Shown piece after piece: positions 12,078-21,598 of a stretch of 64,000 nt of DNA. The position numbers and the translations under genes are program-made. The stretch spans positions 620,001-684,000 of the forward strand of contig NZ_SGXM01000001.1 of NCBI RefSeq assembly GCF_004217045.1. Direction: 5' to 3'. Within the stretch, counting starts at the first letter, position 1; every line of letters starts with the position of its first letter. This DNA comes from Cupriavidus agavae (GTDB lineage Bacteria > Pseudomonadota > Gammaproteobacteria > Burkholderiales > Burkholderiaceae). The notes under the pieces are model-generated. The model saw only the letters and a list, made by a program, of their open reading frames with translations, made no database searches and had not been told where the DNA came from.

Positions 12078-12209
12078 ATGAAAAAGATCGTGATCACGCT
12101 GCTGGCATGCCTGGGCATGCTGCAACTGGCTGGCTGCAACACCGTGGCCGGATTGGGCAAGGACACGCAGGCTGCCGGGCAGGCACTCGAGAACGCCGCC
12201 CGGAAGTAA
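12078..12209 (+). CDS. Entericidin-like small lipoprotein
   Basis: A 43-residue frame: [20 protein letters not shown] at the N-terminus is a classic lipoprotein signal, with the lipobox LAGC placing the lipidated Cys at residue 20. The mature part ([21 protein letters not shown]) matches the entericidin A/B family, small membrane lipoproteins linked in E. coli to bacteriolysis under stress. It lies 53 bases after leuC and only 10 bases before leuD, so it is probably co-transcribed with the leucine genes. Similar placement is known to me in Ralstonia/Burkholderia relatives; its role beside leucine synthesis is unknown. AGAGAAAAC precedes the ATG and gives a weak ribosome site. Confidence 0.88.
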   Translation: MKKIVITLLACLGMLQLAGCNTVAGLGKDTQAAGQALENAARK

Positions 12210-12219
12210 GGAAATTACT

Positions 12220-12870
12220 ATGGACAAGTTCACCGTACACAGCGGTATCGCCGCGCCGCTCGATCGGGAAAACGTCGACACCGACGCAATCATCCCGAAG
12301 CAGTTCCTGAAGTCGATCAAGCGCACGGGCTTCGGCCCGAACCTGTTCGACGAGTGGCGCTACAAGGACGTGGGCCAGCCGGGCCAGGACAACAGCAACC
12401 GTCCGCTGAACCCGGACTTCGTGCTGAACCAGCCGCGCTACCAGGGCGCGTCGATCCTGCTGGCGCGCAACAACTTCGGCTGCGGCAGCTCGCGCGAGCA
12501 CGCCCCGTGGGCGCTCACGCAATACGGCTTCCGCGCCGTGATCGCACCGAGCTTCGCCGACATCTTCTTCAACAACTGCTACAAGAACGGCCTGCTGCCG
12601 GTGGCGCTGACCGAGCAACAGGTGGACCACCTGTTCAACGAGACCAATGCGTTCCCGGGCTACCAACTGACGATCGACCTCGATAAACAGGTTGTCACCA
12701 CGCCGGGCGGCACCAGCTATCCGTTCGATATCGCCCCGTTCCGCAAGTACTGCATGCTGAACGGCTTCGACGATATCGGCCTGACGCTGCGCCACGACGA
12801 CAAGATCAAGGCGTACGAAGCCGAGCGCCTGGCAAAAATGCCGTGGCTCGGCAACCGCCTGGTCGGCTGA
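12220..12870 (+). CDS. leuD: 3-isopropylmalate dehydratase small subunit
   Basis: A 216-residue partner of LeuC that forms the swivelling domain of isopropylmalate isomerase. Near the N-terminus are [21 protein letters not shown] and, at about residue 87, [16 protein letters not shown], the substrate-binding signature. The length is usual for LeuD of this class. AAGGAAATTACT precedes the ATG, giving AAGGA with 7-base spacing. leuB starts 26 bases after its stop. Confidence 0.98.
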   Translation: MDKFTVHSGIAAPLDRENVDTDAIIPKQFLKSIKRTGFGPNLFDEWRYKDVGQPGQDNSNRPLNPDFVLNQPRYQGASILLARNNFGCGSSREHAPWALTQYGFRAVIAPSFADIFFNNCYKNGLLPVALTEQQVDHLFNETNAFPGYQLTIDLDKQVVTTPGGTSYPFDIAPFRKYCMLNGFDDIGLTLRHDDKIKAYEAERLAKMPWLGNRLVG

Positions 12871-12896
12871 TTCCGGATATTTAAAGGAAATACGAG

Positions 12897-13964
12897 ATGA
12901 AGATTGCAGTCCTGCCGGGCGATGGCATCGGCCCCGAGATCGTCGCCGAAGCCGTCAAGGTGCTCAACGCACTCGACGAGAAGTTCGAGATGGAAACCGC
13001 GCCCGTGGGCGGCGCCGGCTACGAGGCCGAAGGCCATCCGCTGCCGGAGAACACGCTGAAGCTGGCCAAGGAAGCCGATGCGATCCTGTTCGGCGCCGTG
13101 GGCGACTGGAAGTACGACAGCCTGGAGCGTCCGCTGCGCCCGGAACAGGCCATCCTGGGCCTGCGCAAGCACCTGCAGCTGTTCGCCAACTTCCGCCCGG
13201 CAATCTGCTATCCGGAACTGACCGGCGCATCGAGCCTGAAGCCCGAACTGGTGGCCGGCCTCGACATCCTGATCGTGCGCGAACTGAACGGCGACATCTA
13301 CTTCGGCCAGCCGCGCGGCGTGCGTGAAGCGCCGGACGGCCTGTTCCAGGGCGCCCGCGAAGGCTTCGACACGATGCGCTACAGCGAGCCGGAAATCCGC
13401 CGCATCGCCCATGTGGCGTTCCAGGCCGCCGCCAAGCGCGGCAAGAAGCTGACCAGCGTGGACAAGGCCAACGTGCTGGAGACCTTCCAGTTCTGGAAGG
13501 ACATCGTGATCGACGTCAGCAAGGAGTACCCGGACGTCGAGCTGTCGCACATGTACGTGGACAACGCCGCGATGCAGCTGGTCAAGGCCCCCAAGAGCTT
13601 CGACGTGATCGTCACCGGCAACATGTTCGGCGACATCCTGTCCGACGAGGCCGCCATGCTGACGGGCTCGATCGGCATGCTGCCGTCGGCCTCGCTGGAT
13701 GCGAACAACAAGGGCCTGTACGAGCCGTCGCACGGTTCGGCGCCGGACATCGCCGGCAAGGGCGTGGCCAACCCGCTGGCCACGATCCTGTCCGCCGCGA
13801 TGATGCTGCGCTACTCGCTGAACCGCGCTGAACAGGCCGACCGCATCGAGAACGCCGTCAAGAAGGTGCTGGCCCAGGGCTACCGCACCGGCGACATCCT
13901 GACGCCGGGCTGCAAGCAGGTCGGAACGAAGGAAATGGGCGAGGCGGTGCTGGCGGCGCTGTAA
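12897..13964 (+). CDS. leuB: 3-isopropylmalate dehydrogenase
   Basis: A 355-residue NAD-dependent enzyme that oxidatively decarboxylates 3-isopropylmalate in leucine synthesis. It starts with [20 protein letters not shown]. The catalytic Lys/Asp region is [13 protein letters not shown] (about residue 188) and the metal-binding Asp segment is [20 protein letters not shown] (about 242). The NAD-binding loop is [14 protein letters not shown] (about 279). The hallmark length is about 355. AAAGGAAAT lies ahead of the ATG. It closes the leuC-lipoprotein-leuD-leuB cluster. Confidence 0.98.
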   Translation: MKIAVLPGDGIGPEIVAEAVKVLNALDEKFEMETAPVGGAGYEAEGHPLPENTLKLAKEADAILFGAVGDWKYDSLERPLRPEQAILGLRKHLQLFANFRPAICYPELTGASSLKPELVAGLDILIVRELNGDIYFGQPRGVREAPDGLFQGAREGFDTMRYSEPEIRRIAHVAFQAAAKRGKKLTSVDKANVLETFQFWKDIVIDVSKEYPDVELSHMYVDNAAMQLVKAPKSFDVIVTGNMFGDILSDEAAMLTGSIGMLPSASLDANNKGLYEPSHGSAPDIAGKGVANPLATILSAAMMLRYSLNRAEQADRIENAVKKVLAQGYRTGDILTPGCKQVGTKEMGEAVLAAL

Positions 13965-13990
13965 GCGTTTGCTTTCCTGTTGTTTTTTTT

Positions 13991-14026
13991 CCCTCTCCCG
14001 CTTGCGGGAGGGGGCAGGGGAGAGGG
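13991..14026. repeat. Dispersed inverted repeat, copy 2
   Basis: CCCTCTCCC (13991-13999) can pair with the GGGGAGAGGG at 14017-14026, while CTCCCGC (13995-14001) also pairs with GCGGGAG (14004-14010). It lies 26 bases after leuB and follows, instead of precedes, a run of eight T, so it is not a + strand intrinsic terminator. Confidence 0.6.
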
Positions 14027-14082
14027 CCAGCGCTTCACATTCCGACAAGTCGGCAAGCAGAGCCTCCAGCCCTCGCCCCCAA

Positions 14083-14109
14083 CCCCTCTCCCATTTCATG
14101 GGAGCGGGG
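14083..14109. repeat. Dispersed inverted repeat, copy 3
   Basis: CTCCCA (14088-14093) pairs with TGGGAG (14099-14104), extended by CCCC/GGGG at 14083-14086 and 14106-14109. It lies 57 bases from copy 2, so the leuB-asd gap carries a pair of these elements. Confidence 0.55.
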
Positions 14110-14151
14110 AGCAACCCCAGTCGCGTTTAAAGTCGTGTAGACTCTCCCGTC

Positions 14152-14280
14152 ATGGCCCGAATCTCCCAGTCCATCCTGACTGCCTCCGCTGCTTCCACCA
14201 CTATCCGTGGCGCGATCGGCGTGGATTCGCTCGGCCAGGCGGTTATTACCACGACGATCATTACCAAAACGATCCCCTGA
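14152..14280 (+). CDS. Candidate leader peptide upstream of asd (Thr/Ile/Lys-rich)
   Basis: A 42-residue frame from ATG 14152 to TGA 14278-14280. It contains 8 Thr and 8 Ile. Residues 32-41 before the final Pro are ITTTIITKTI, ten consecutive codons for Ile, Thr or Lys. All three amino acids are made from aspartate semialdehyde, the product of the next gene asd (start 14371). The make-up recalls the E. coli thrL leader, which also starts M-x-R-I-S and contains TTITTTITITT. There is no ribosome site before the ATG; possible -10 boxes (TTTAAA 14126-14131, TAGACT 14138-14143) would give a very short or absent untranslated lead. A chance frame cannot be excluded. I infer a regulatory peptide with no function after translation. 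Confidence 0.5.
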   Translation: MARISQSILTASAASTTIRGAIGVDSLGQAVITTTIITKTIP

Positions 14281-14287
14281 GATCGTC
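14253..14287 (+). promoter_or_regulatory. Alternative pairings around the asd leader stop codon
   Basis: GATCGT at 14281-14286 can pair with either of two upstream copies of ACGATC: 14269-14274 (6 bases, loop CCCTGA containing the leader stop) or 14254-14259 (7 bases counting the flanking G14253-C14287). Both upstream copies lie within the Ile/Thr/Lys codon run. The two pairings are mutually exclusive, so a ribosome stalled in that run could switch between them. Confidence 0.35.
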
Positions 14288-14303
14288 CGTCGTGCCTGCC
14301 CGT

Positions 14304-14346
14304 CTTCCCCGCGCAGCCACGCCGGGCGAGGAAATTGGCGGGGAAG
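14304..14346 (+). other. Hairpin between asd leader and asd
   Basis: CTTCCCCGC (14304-14312) and GCGGGGAAG (14338-14346) form a perfect 9-base stem with a 25-base loop. No T run follows, so it is not an intrinsic terminator. It sits between the leader frame and the asd ribosome site (GAGGT near 14361) and could be part of the same control element. Confidence 0.45.
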
Positions 14347-14370
14347 TTCACATCACATCCGAGGTAAGTC

Positions 14371-15507
14371 ATGATTGTAGGTCTCGTCGGTTGGCGAGGA
14401 ATGGTCGGCAGCGTCCTGATGCAGCGCATGCAGGAAGAGGGTGATTTCGACCATATCGAGCCCGTTTTCTTCAGCACGTCCAACGCCGGCGGCAACGCTC
14501 CGGCCATGGCGAAGAACGAAACCAAGCTGAAAGATGCGAACGACATCGAAGCACTGAAGCAGTGCGACGTGGTGCTCACCGCCCAGGGCGGCGACTACAC
14601 CAACGATGTGTTCCCGCGCCTGCGCGCCGCTGGCTGGAACGGCTACTGGATCGATGCCGCCTCGTCGCTGCGCATGAAGGACGACGCGATCATCGTGCTC
14701 GACCCGGTCAACCTCGGCGTGATCAAGGATGCGCTGTCGAAGGGCGTCAGGAACTTCATCGGCGGCAACTGCACGGTCAGCTGCATGATGATGGGCCTGG
14801 GCGGCCTGTTCGAGGCCGACCTGATCGAGTGGATGACCTCGATGACCTACCAGGCCGCCTCGGGCGGCGGTGCCCAGCACATGCGCGAACTGCTGACGCA
14901 GTTCGGCACGCTGAACGCGGCGGTCAAGCCGCTGCTGGACAACCCGGCATCGGCGATTCTTGAAATCGACCGCCAGATCCTGTCGACCCAGCATGGCCTG
15001 TCCGCCGACGAGACCAAGCAGTTTGGCGTGCCGCTGGCCGGCAACCTGATTCCGTGGATCGACAAGGACCTGGGCAACGGCGTTTCCAAGGAAGAATGGA
15101 AGGGCGGCGCCGAGACCAACAAGATCCTGGGCCGTGGCGAAGGCTTCGTCGGCGCCACCGGCGCGGCACCGATCGCCGTGGACGGCCTGTGCGTGCGGAT
15201 CGGCGCGATGCGCTGCCACTCGCAGGCTTTGACGATCAAGCTGCGCAAAGATGTGCCGCTGGACGAGATCGAAGGCATGCTGGCTGCCAACAACCCGTGG
15301 GCCAAGGTGGTGCCGAACACGCGCGAGGCCAGCATGAAGGATCTGACGCCAGCCGCCGTGACGGGCACGCTGACGATCCCGGTGGGCCGTCTGCGCAAGA
15401 TGCAGATGGGCGGCGAGTATCTGTCGGCCTTCACGGTGGGCGACCAGTTGCTGTGGGGCGCCGCCGAACCGCTGCGTCGTATGCTGCGCATTCTGATCGA
15501 GGGTTGA
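14371..15507 (+). CDS. asd: Aspartate-semialdehyde dehydrogenase
   Basis: A 378-residue enzyme that reduces aspartyl phosphate to aspartate semialdehyde with NADPH, the branch point to lysine, diaminopimelate, threonine, isoleucine and methionine. The nucleotide-binding start is [17 protein letters not shown]. The active-site Cys lies in [17 protein letters not shown] (about residue 134), and the acid/base His in [12 protein letters not shown] (about 277). Length and the GGN-C motif fit the Gram-negative class like E. coli Asd. CGAGGTAAGTC gives a ribosome site. The upstream 400 bases hold two dispersed repeats and a candidate leader peptide. Confidence 0.98.
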   Translation: MIVGLVGWRGMVGSVLMQRMQEEGDFDHIEPVFFSTSNAGGNAPAMAKNETKLKDANDIEALKQCDVVLTAQGGDYTNDVFPRLRAAGWNGYWIDAASSLRMKDDAIIVLDPVNLGVIKDALSKGVRNFIGGNCTVSCMMMGLGGLFEADLIEWMTSMTYQAASGGGAQHMRELLTQFGTLNAAVKPLLDNPASAILEIDRQILSTQHGLSADETKQFGVPLAGNLIPWIDKDLGNGVSKEEWKGGAETNKILGRGEGFVGATGAAPIAVDGLCVRIGAMRCHSQALTIKLRKDVPLDEIEGMLAANNPWAKVVPNTREASMKDLTPAAVTGTLTIPVGRLRKMQMGGEYLSAFTVGDQLLWGAAEPLRRMLRILIEG

Positions 15508-15567
15508 CCCTGAGACAGGCCTCTCCGCTGCGTTGCGGGGAGGCAACAGAATCCATCGCTTTCCGAG

Positions 15568-15593
15568 CAACGCCGCGCCCCAGCGCGGCGTTG
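15568..15593. other. Terminator-like hairpin after asd
   Basis: An 11-base perfect stem (15568-15578 with 15583-15593) and a CCCA loop lie 60 bases after asd. No T run follows directly (GTCGCATC), so termination would have to be weak or Rho-assisted. The remaining asd-fimV gap (331 bases in total) has nothing else I can name. Confidence 0.55.
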
Positions 15594-15838
15594 TCGCATC
15601 TGGAAACCTTTTTTTCGCAGGCTTGCGTCACAATACAGCCGGCATGCGCTTGGCCACGGGGTCGTCGTTACCCTGCGTCCGGGAGGTTTTCCGGTGCATC
15701 AGGGTACGAAAAGGACGAGAAGCAGGGCAGGGCGGCATCGTACGGAAAAATCCGTACGGAGCGCCGCGCGGCACCGGCTATCCGTCCCGCCAGCCAGCCA
15801 AATTTGGGGTCGGGTTACTTTTTCGCTACTAAAAAATA

Positions 15839-18646
15839 ATGGAGCACAAGGTGAGTGTGAGCCTACATCGCCGGAAAGATGCGCCTACTGTCCGTCAGCG
15901 CTGGTCAACGCTGGCCGTCACGGCACTGGGTCTGCTGCTTGCGCAGCCGGCCGCCTATGCCGCGGGGTTCGGACAATTGCGGGTCCAATCCAATCTGGGT
16001 CAGCCGCTCCAGGCTGAAATCGATATCACTGGCGTTTCGGCCGAGGAAGCCGACAGCCTGGCTGTCAAGCTGGCGCCGCCGGCTGCCTACGCCCGTGCCG
16101 GGCTGACCTACACGTCGGCCATTTCCGGCGTCAAGCTCGATGTCCAGCGGCGCCCGAACGGCAGCTATGTGGCCACCGTGCGCTCCAACCAGCCGCTCAG
16201 CGAGCCATTCGTCGACATCCTGGTCGACATGAGCTGGTCCAGCGGCAAGGTCACGCGCGCCTACACGTTCCTGCTCGATCCGGCCGGCGCCAAGCCGTCG
16301 AACCAGTCGTTCGCGCCCACCACCGTGGTGCAGGCCGCCACGCCTGACGTGGCCCCGGCACCGATGGCCGCGCCGCCCGCGCCGGCAGTCAACGCCGCGC
16401 CCGCCGCCGAGGCGCCGCGCCCGGCCCCGGCCCGCCCGGCGCGCCGCCCGGCGGAGAACGCCGCCGCGCCTGCCGCTGCGGCGCCCGCCGGTTCCTATAC
16501 CGTGCAGCGCGGCGACACGCTCTCGTCGATCGCCGGTGAAGCGGCCCAGGGCCAGGACGCCGTCTCGCTGGACCAGATGCTGCTGGCGCTCTACCGCAAC
16601 AACCCCAATGCCTTCATCGGCGGCAATATCAACCGGATCAAGTCCGGCGCCGTGCTGAAAGTGCCAACCGCGCAGCAGGCCCAGTCCGTGGCCCCGCGCG
16701 AGGCCCGCCGCGAGGTGGTGGCCCGCACGCAGGGCTTCGACAGCTATCGCGCCCGCCTGGCTGCGGCGGCCGCCGCGAAGGCGGTCGAGCCGGGCTCCGG
16801 CCGCGAGCAGGGCGGCAACGTCACGGCGCGCGTGCAGGACACGACCGTGCCCGACGCCGGCCAGCGCGACGAACTGAAACTGTCGAAGGCGGAGAAGGGC
16901 GCCCAGGCCAAGGCCCAGGCGCAGGCCGAAGCCGATGTGGCAAACCAGCGCAAGCTCAAGGATGCCGAGTCGCGCGTGGCGGACCTCGAGAAGAACATCG
17001 CCGACATGCAGCGGCTGATGGAGCTCAAGAACGCCGAAATCGCGCGACTGAACCAGGCCAACCAGCAGGCTGCCAAGGCCCCGGCTGCCGCGCCGGCCCC
17101 GAAGGGCGCCGATACGGCCGCCGCCGCGCCCGCGCCGACCGTGGTCCCGGCAGAGCCGGCCAAGGCCGTCGATGCCACGAGCACCGCCACGCCAGTGCCA
17201 GCCCCGGCCGCCACGACTGCAGCCGCCGCCTCCGCGCCGGAAGGCGCCGCTGCCTCGGCACCGCAGGCCGCTGCCGCTTCGGCGCCGCAAGCCGCTGCCG
17301 CCGCTTCGGCGCCGGCTGCCGCGAAGAAGACGCCGCCCGTGATCCAGCCAGTGCCCGAGCCGTCGTTCACCGACGAACTGCTGGCCAACCCGATGCTGCT
17401 GCCCGGCGCCGGTGTGCTGGTTGCGTTGCTTGGCGGATATGCGTACTATCGCCGCCGCCAGAAGCAGAAGGCGAGCGAGAACACCGGTTTCGGCGACAGC
17501 ATCCTGTCGCAGGAAAGCACGGTCATGGCCGGCGGCCATTCGCTGTTCGGCACCGCCGGCGGCCAGAGCGTCGATACGTCGCAGCACAGCGTGTTCGGTG
17601 CCGACTTCCGCATTGGCAACAATTCGCCCGAGGCGACGGAAGTGGACCCGATCGCCGAGGCCGAGGTGTATATCGCCTACGGGCGCGACGTACAGGCCGA
17701 AGAAATCCTGCGCGAAGCGTTGCAGCAGAATCCGGAGCGCCAGGCCATTCGCCTGAAGCTGCTGGAAATTTATAACACTCGTCAGGATGTGGAAGGTTTT
17801 CGGGTGATTGCAGAAGAAATGTTCGCCCAGACGGGCGGGCAAGGGGCCGACTGGCTCCAGGTGGCGGATATGGGCCGCAAGCTCGATCCGTCGAACGCGC
17901 TGTATCTGTCGGTGGCGCCTGACGTGACGGTGGAAGCCGACACGACCACGCCGGTTGCGGACCAGTGGCGCACGCAGGATCCGGCGCAGAACCCGGAGCA
18001 GGCACCGCTGTCCGGCGCCATGCCCGACCTGGCCCTGCCGCTCGACGCGTTCCCCGCGCCGGCCGCCGGCGAGCCCATCGTGGCGCCGGAATCGGCCTCG
18101 CTGGTGTTCGGCCATGACCCGCAGGCGCAGCCGGTGGCGCGTCTGGACGATATCCTCGATCCGGCCGCCGACGAGGCCGAGGCCGGCGTGCCGCCGCTCG
18201 ACGCCCCGACGCGTTCGCGTCCGCTCGAATTCGACATGTCGAGCCTGTCGCTGGATCTGAACCCGGCAAAGTCCGACGTGCCCGCCACGCCGGAACTGGC
18301 GGCCGGCCTGGCGCCGATTGCCTACGACACGCCGTCGCTGGCCGAATCCACCGTGCCGCTGCCCGCGCCCACGATGCTCCAGAACGGCCGGCTCGCCGAG
18401 CCGATCGACCTGAGCCGCGTGACGTCGGAAGGCGGCGGCGATTCCACGCATGGCGTGTCGGCCAGCACGTTGTCGGCCACCGGCATGGATGGCAGCCGCG
18501 ACATGCAGATCAAGCTCGACCTGGCGCGCGCCTACATCGAGATCGGCGACAAGGAAGGAGCCCGCGAACTGCTCCAGGAAGTGGTGGATCAGTCGCAGGA
18601 TCCGCTGCAGGCCGAAGCCCGCTCGCTGCTGCGCGAAGTGGCCTGA
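15839..18646 (+). CDS. fimV: FimV/HubP-family polar scaffold protein with LysM domain
   Basis: A 935-residue protein. Domain order: signal peptide (about 25-41), FimV N-terminal domain beginning GFGQLRVQSNLGQPLQAEID, an Ala/Pro-rich linker, a LysM peptidoglycan-binding domain (YTVQRGDTLSSIAGEAAQG near 220), a coiled coil (about 340-410), a second Ala/Pro-rich stretch, one membrane segment near 523-540 followed by YRRRQ, a TPR-like cytoplasmic part (about 600-640), and the conserved C-terminal FimV repeat (IKLDLARAYIEIGDKEGARE). The family organises the cell pole and supports type IV pilus assembly and twitching. ATG 15839 lacks a ribosome site; GTG 15851, with GGAG six bases ahead, may be the true start. 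The asd-fimV-truA order is conserved in pseudomonads. Confidence 0.93.
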   Translation: MEHKVSVSLHRRKDAPTVRQRWSTLAVTALGLLLAQPAAYAAGFGQLRVQSNLGQPLQAEIDITGVSAEEADSLAVKLAPPAAYARAGLTYTSAISGVKLDVQRRPNGSYVATVRSNQPLSEPFVDILVDMSWSSGKVTRAYTFLLDPAGAKPSNQSFAPTTVVQAATPDVAPAPMAAPPAPAVNAAPAAEAPRPAPARPARRPAENAAAPAAAAPAGSYTVQRGDTLSSIAGEAAQGQDAVSLDQMLLALYRNNPNAFIGGNINRIKSGAVLKVPTAQQAQSVAPREARREVVARTQGFDSYRARLAAAAAAKAVEPGSGREQGGNVTARVQDTTVPDAGQRDELKLSKAEKGAQAKAQAQAEADVANQRKLKDAESRVADLEKNIADMQRLMELKNAEIARLNQANQQAAKAPAAAPAPKGADTAAAAPAPTVVPAEPAKAVDATSTATPVPAPAATTAAAASAPEGAAASAPQAAAASAPQAAAAASAPAAAKKTPPVIQPVPEPSFTDELLANPMLLPGAGVLVALLGGYAYYRRRQKQKASENTGFGDSILSQESTVMAGGHSLFGTAGGQSVDTSQHSVFGADFRIGNNSPEATEVDPIAEAEVYIAYGRDVQAEEILREALQQNPERQAIRLKLLEIYNTRQDVEGFRVIAEEMFAQTGGQGADWLQVADMGRKLDPSNALYLSVAPDVTVEADTTTPVADQWRTQDPAQNPEQAPLSGAMPDLALPLDAFPAPAAGEPIVAPESASLVFGHDPQAQPVARLDDILDPAADEAEAGVPPLDAPTRSRPLEFDMSSLSLDLNPAKSDVPATPELAAGLAPIAYDTPSLAESTVPLPAPTMLQNGRLAEPIDLSRVTSEGGGDSTHGVSASTLSATGMDGSRDMQIKLDLARAYIEIGDKEGARELLQEVVDQSQDPLQAEARSLLREVA

Positions 18647-18702
18647 GGGTATGATGCAGGGTTTGCGGCGCGCCGGATCAACGGGCGCCGCGGCCCGAAG
18701 CG

Positions 18703-18740
18703 ATGCGCCGGAAGCGTCCCTTCCGGCGCATTTTGTTTTT
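18703..18740 (+). terminator. Terminator after fimV
   Basis: An 11-base stem (18703-18713 with 18721-18731) and 7-base loop are followed by TTTTGTTTTT (18731-18740). It lies directly ahead of truA (start 18757), so truA probably has its own promoter or depends on read-through. Confidence 0.9.
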
Positions 18741-18756
18741 GGGCATCCCGACATCC

Positions 18757-19599
18757 ATGAACCGTATCGCCATCGGCCTCCAGTACGACGGGGCCGCCTT
18801 CTCGGGCTGGCAATCGCAGCCCCATCGCAACACCGTGCAGGACCATCTGGAAGACGCCATCGAGCGTTTTGCCGGCGTGCGCCTGCTGACCACGGTGGCG
18901 GGGCGGACCGATACGGGCGTGCATGCGCTCGGGCAGGTGATCCATCTCGATACCGAACTGGAGCGCGACAAGTTCTCGTGGGTGCGCGGGGTCAACGCCT
19001 TCCTGCCGCCGTCGATTGCGCTGCAATGGGCCGAGCCGGTTGACGAGGGCTTCCACGCGCGCTTTCTGGCCTACGAGCGCATGTATTACTACGCGCTCTA
19101 TACCGGCCCGCACCGCGTGCCGATGATCCATGGCCGGGCCGGCTACCAGATGCTGCCGCCGGGGCAGCGCCTCGACGTGGCGGCGATGCGCGCCGCGGCC
19201 GCATGCCTGATCGGCGAGCACGATTTTTCAGCGTTTCGTGCCGCCGAGTGCCAGGCGAAGTCCCCGGTCAAGACGATGTACGACGTGACGATCGAGGCCG
19301 ACGGCCACTGGGTCTTCCTGCGCTTCCGCGCCAGTGCCTTCCTGCATCACATGGTGCGCAACCTGATGGGTTGCCTGGTGGCGGTGGGACGGGGCCGGTA
19401 CGGGCCGGAGTGGCTGGCCGAGGTGCTGGCGGGCCGCAACCGCCAGAAGGCCGCGCCCACGTTCATGCCCGATGGCCTCTACCTCGTGGACGTCAAGTAT
19501 CCTGAACCGTACCGGCTGCCGCATGCGGACCGGTCGGCCAGCTTCTTCCACGGGGTGTTTCCCGAACCTGCCTCAGAAGGACGCGACGATGGCGCCTGA
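18757..19599 (+). CDS. truA: tRNA pseudouridine(38-40) synthase
   Basis: A 280-residue enzyme that isomerises uridines 38-40 of the tRNA anticodon stem. The catalytic Asp52 sits in the [14 protein letters not shown] motif. Other TruA features are the N-terminal [26 protein letters not shown] near residue 110 and [19 protein letters not shown] near 199-217. ATG 18757 is preferred over an in-frame ATG at 18703, because the upstream part lies inside the fimV terminator. Its stop overlaps the start of trpF, so the two are co-translated. Confidence 0.96.
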   Translation: MNRIAIGLQYDGAAFSGWQSQPHRNTVQDHLEDAIERFAGVRLLTTVAGRTDTGVHALGQVIHLDTELERDKFSWVRGVNAFLPPSIALQWAEPVDEGFHARFLAYERMYYYALYTGPHRVPMIHGRAGYQMLPPGQRLDVAAMRAAAACLIGEHDFSAFRAAECQAKSPVKTMYDVTIEADGHWVFLRFRASAFLHHMVRNLMGCLVAVGRGRYGPEWLAEVLAGRNRQKAAPTFMPDGLYLVDVKYPEPYRLPHADRSASFFHGVFPEPASEGRDDGA

Positions 19600-20299
19600 T
19601 TCCGCCCGCGTGCCCCCGCGCACGCGCATCAAGATCTGCGGGCTGACCCGGCCCGACGACGTGCGCGCTGCCGTCGATGCCGGCGCCGACGCAATCGGCC
19701 TGGTCTTCTACGACAAGAGCCCCCGCCACGTGGACGTGGCGCGCGCCGCCGCGCTGGCCGAGCAGGTGCCGCCGTTCGTGACCGTGACCGGCCTTTTCGT
19801 CAACGCCGACGCCGAGGAAGTGGCGCACGTGGCCGAGCGGGTGCCGCTGACGCTACTTCAGTTCCACGGCGACGAGACCCCGGCGCAGTGCGCAGCCACC
19901 GCGCGCCGCTGCCGGCTGCCTTTTGTGCGTGCGGCCCGTGTTCGGCAGGGCCTCGATTTGGTAGAATTCGCCGACCTGTACCGTGACGCCGCCGGTCTGT
20001 TGCTCGATGCCTTCGTGGAAGGCTACGGCGGTGGCGGCCACGTCTTCGACTGGACACTGATTCCTGCTCAATGGCTTCCGCCCAATCCTGCCACCCCATC
20101 CGCCAGCGACGCTCCTCGCATCGTTTTGAGTGGTGGGTTGAACGCGCAAAACGTCGCTGGCGCGATTGAACGCGTGCGCCCCTATGCCGTCGATGTCAGC
20201 AGCGGCGTGGAGGCGTCCAGGGGTGTGAAGGACCACGCCCGCATTGCCGCATTCGTGCGTGCCGTGCGACTGGCGGATGCAGGACAGGCTGGCGGCTGA
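19589..20299 (+). CDS. trpF: Phosphoribosylanthranilate isomerase
   Basis: A 236-residue TIM-barrel enzyme of tryptophan synthesis that converts phosphoribosylanthranilate to carboxyphenylaminodeoxyribulose phosphate. The catalytic Cys lies in [11 protein letters not shown] (about residue 16) and the catalytic Asp in [14 protein letters not shown] (about 140). The phosphate-binding loops [10 protein letters not shown] and VDVSSGVE follow. ATG 19589 overlaps the end of truA and has AGAAGG eight bases upstream. trpB follows after about 105 bases. Confidence 0.96.
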   Translation: MAPDSARVPPRTRIKICGLTRPDDVRAAVDAGADAIGLVFYDKSPRHVDVARAAALAEQVPPFVTVTGLFVNADAEEVAHVAERVPLTLLQFHGDETPAQCAATARRCRLPFVRAARVRQGLDLVEFADLYRDAAGLLLDAFVEGYGGGGHVFDWTLIPAQWLPPNPATPSASDAPRIVLSGGLNAQNVAGAIERVRPYAVDVSSGVEASRGVKDHARIAAFVRAVRLADAGQAGG

Positions 20300-20404
20300 C
20301 GCCGTCGCCTCCGTTCCCCGCCCGTTCCGCCTCACCGGCCGCCCGATTCCCCGTTTTCCGCACGCCGCGCCAGACCGCGCGGCCTGCCACCTGAGAGCCT
20401 GGAC

Positions 20405-21598
20405 ATGTACGACCTGCCCGATCAACGCGGCCACTTCGGCCCCTATGGCGGTACCTTTGTTTCCGAAACGCTGGTTCACGCGCTGGACGAACTGCGCGAC
20501 GCCTACGCGCACTACCAGAAAGATCCCGGGTTCGACGCCGAATTCCGGCGCGAACTGAAGCACTTCGTGGGCCGCCCGTCGCCGATCTACCACGCGCAGC
20601 GCTGGAGCGAGACGCTTGGCGGCGCCCAGATCTATTTCAAGCGCGAAGACCTGAACCACACCGGCGCCCACAAGATCAATAATGTGATTGGTCAGGCGCT
20701 TTTGGCGAAGCGCATGGGCAAGAAGCGCGTGATCGCCGAAACCGGTGCCGGCCAGCACGGCGTGGCGACGGCCACGATCGCCGCCCGCTTCGGCATGGAG
20801 TGCGTGGTCTACATGGGCTCCGAGGACGTGCGCCGCCAGGCGGCCAACGTCTACCGCATGAAGCTGCTCGGCGCCACCGTGGTGCCGGTGGAAAGCGGCT
20901 CGAAGACGCTCAAGGACGCGCTCAACGAGGCCATGCGCGACTGGGTCACCAACGTGGAAACCACCTTCTACATCATCGGCACCGTGGCGGGCCCGCACCC
21001 GTACCCGATGATGGTCCGTGACTTCCAGTGCGTGATTGGCGAGGAGTCGAAGGTCCAGATGCCCGAGCTGACCGGCCGCCAGCCGGACGCCGTGATCGCC
21101 TGCGTGGGCGGCGGCTCGAATGCGATGGGTATTTTCTACCCGTACATCGATCACAAGGACGTGGAACTGATCGGCGTGGAAGCGGCCGGCGACGGCCTGG
21201 ATACGGGCCGGCACGCGGCGTCGCTGACGGGCGGCTCGCCGGGCGTGCTGCACGGCAACCGCACCTACCTGCTGCAGGATGAGAACGGCCAGATCATCGA
21301 GACGCATTCGGTCTCGGCCGGCCTGGACTACCCCGGCGTGGGCCCCGAGCACGCGTGGCTCAAGGACCTTGGCCGCGCGCAGTATGTGCCGATCACCGAT
21401 GACGAGGCGCTGCGCGCCTTCCACGACTGCTGCCGCATCGAGGGCATCATCCCGGCGCTGGAATCGAGCCATGCCATCGCCTATGCCTGCAAGCTGGCGC
21501 CGACGCTGCCGAAGGACAAGCTGCTGCTGGTGAACCTGTCCGGCCGGGGCGACAAGGACATGCATACCGTGGCCGAACGTGGAGGCTTGAAGCTGTAA
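20405..21598 (+). CDS. trpB: Tryptophan synthase beta chain
   Basis: A 397-residue PLP enzyme that joins indole and serine to make tryptophan. The PLP lysine lies in [15 protein letters not shown] (about residue 90), the phosphate-binding loop is [11 protein letters not shown] (about 236), and [10 protein letters not shown] marks the C-terminus. Start, length and [15 protein letters not shown] are typical of TrpB1. The TAA stop overlaps the ATG of the next gene (TAATG at 21596-21600), a DNA methyltransferase, which separates trpB from trpA. Confidence 0.98.
   Translation: MYDLPDQRGHFGPYGGTFVSETLVHALDELRDAYAHYQKDPGFDAEFRRELKHFVGRPSPIYHAQRWSETLGGAQIYFKREDLNHTGAHKINNVIGQALLAKRMGKKRVIAETGAGQHGVATATIAARFGMECVVYMGSEDVRRQAANVYRMKLLGATVVPVESGSKTLKDALNEAMRDWVTNVETTFYIIGTVAGPHPYPMMVRDFQCVIGEESKVQMPELTGRQPDAVIACVGGGSNAMGIFYPYIDHKDVELIGVEAAGDGLDTGRHAASLTGGSPGVLHGNRTYLLQDENGQIIETHSVSAGLDYPGVGPEHAWLKDLGRAQYVPITDDEALRAFHDCCRIEGIIPALESSHAIAYACKLAPTLPKDKLLLVNLSGRGDKDMHTVAERGGLKL

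Noticed and set aside
13965..14151. Terminator after leuB
   Set aside because: The repeats here have a T run before the hairpin instead of after it, so they do not form a + strand intrinsic terminator.
15905..18754. A 949-codon - strand frame opposite fimV
   Set aside because: It is a shadow of the Ala/Pro-rich fimV sequence and has no ribosome site or domain.
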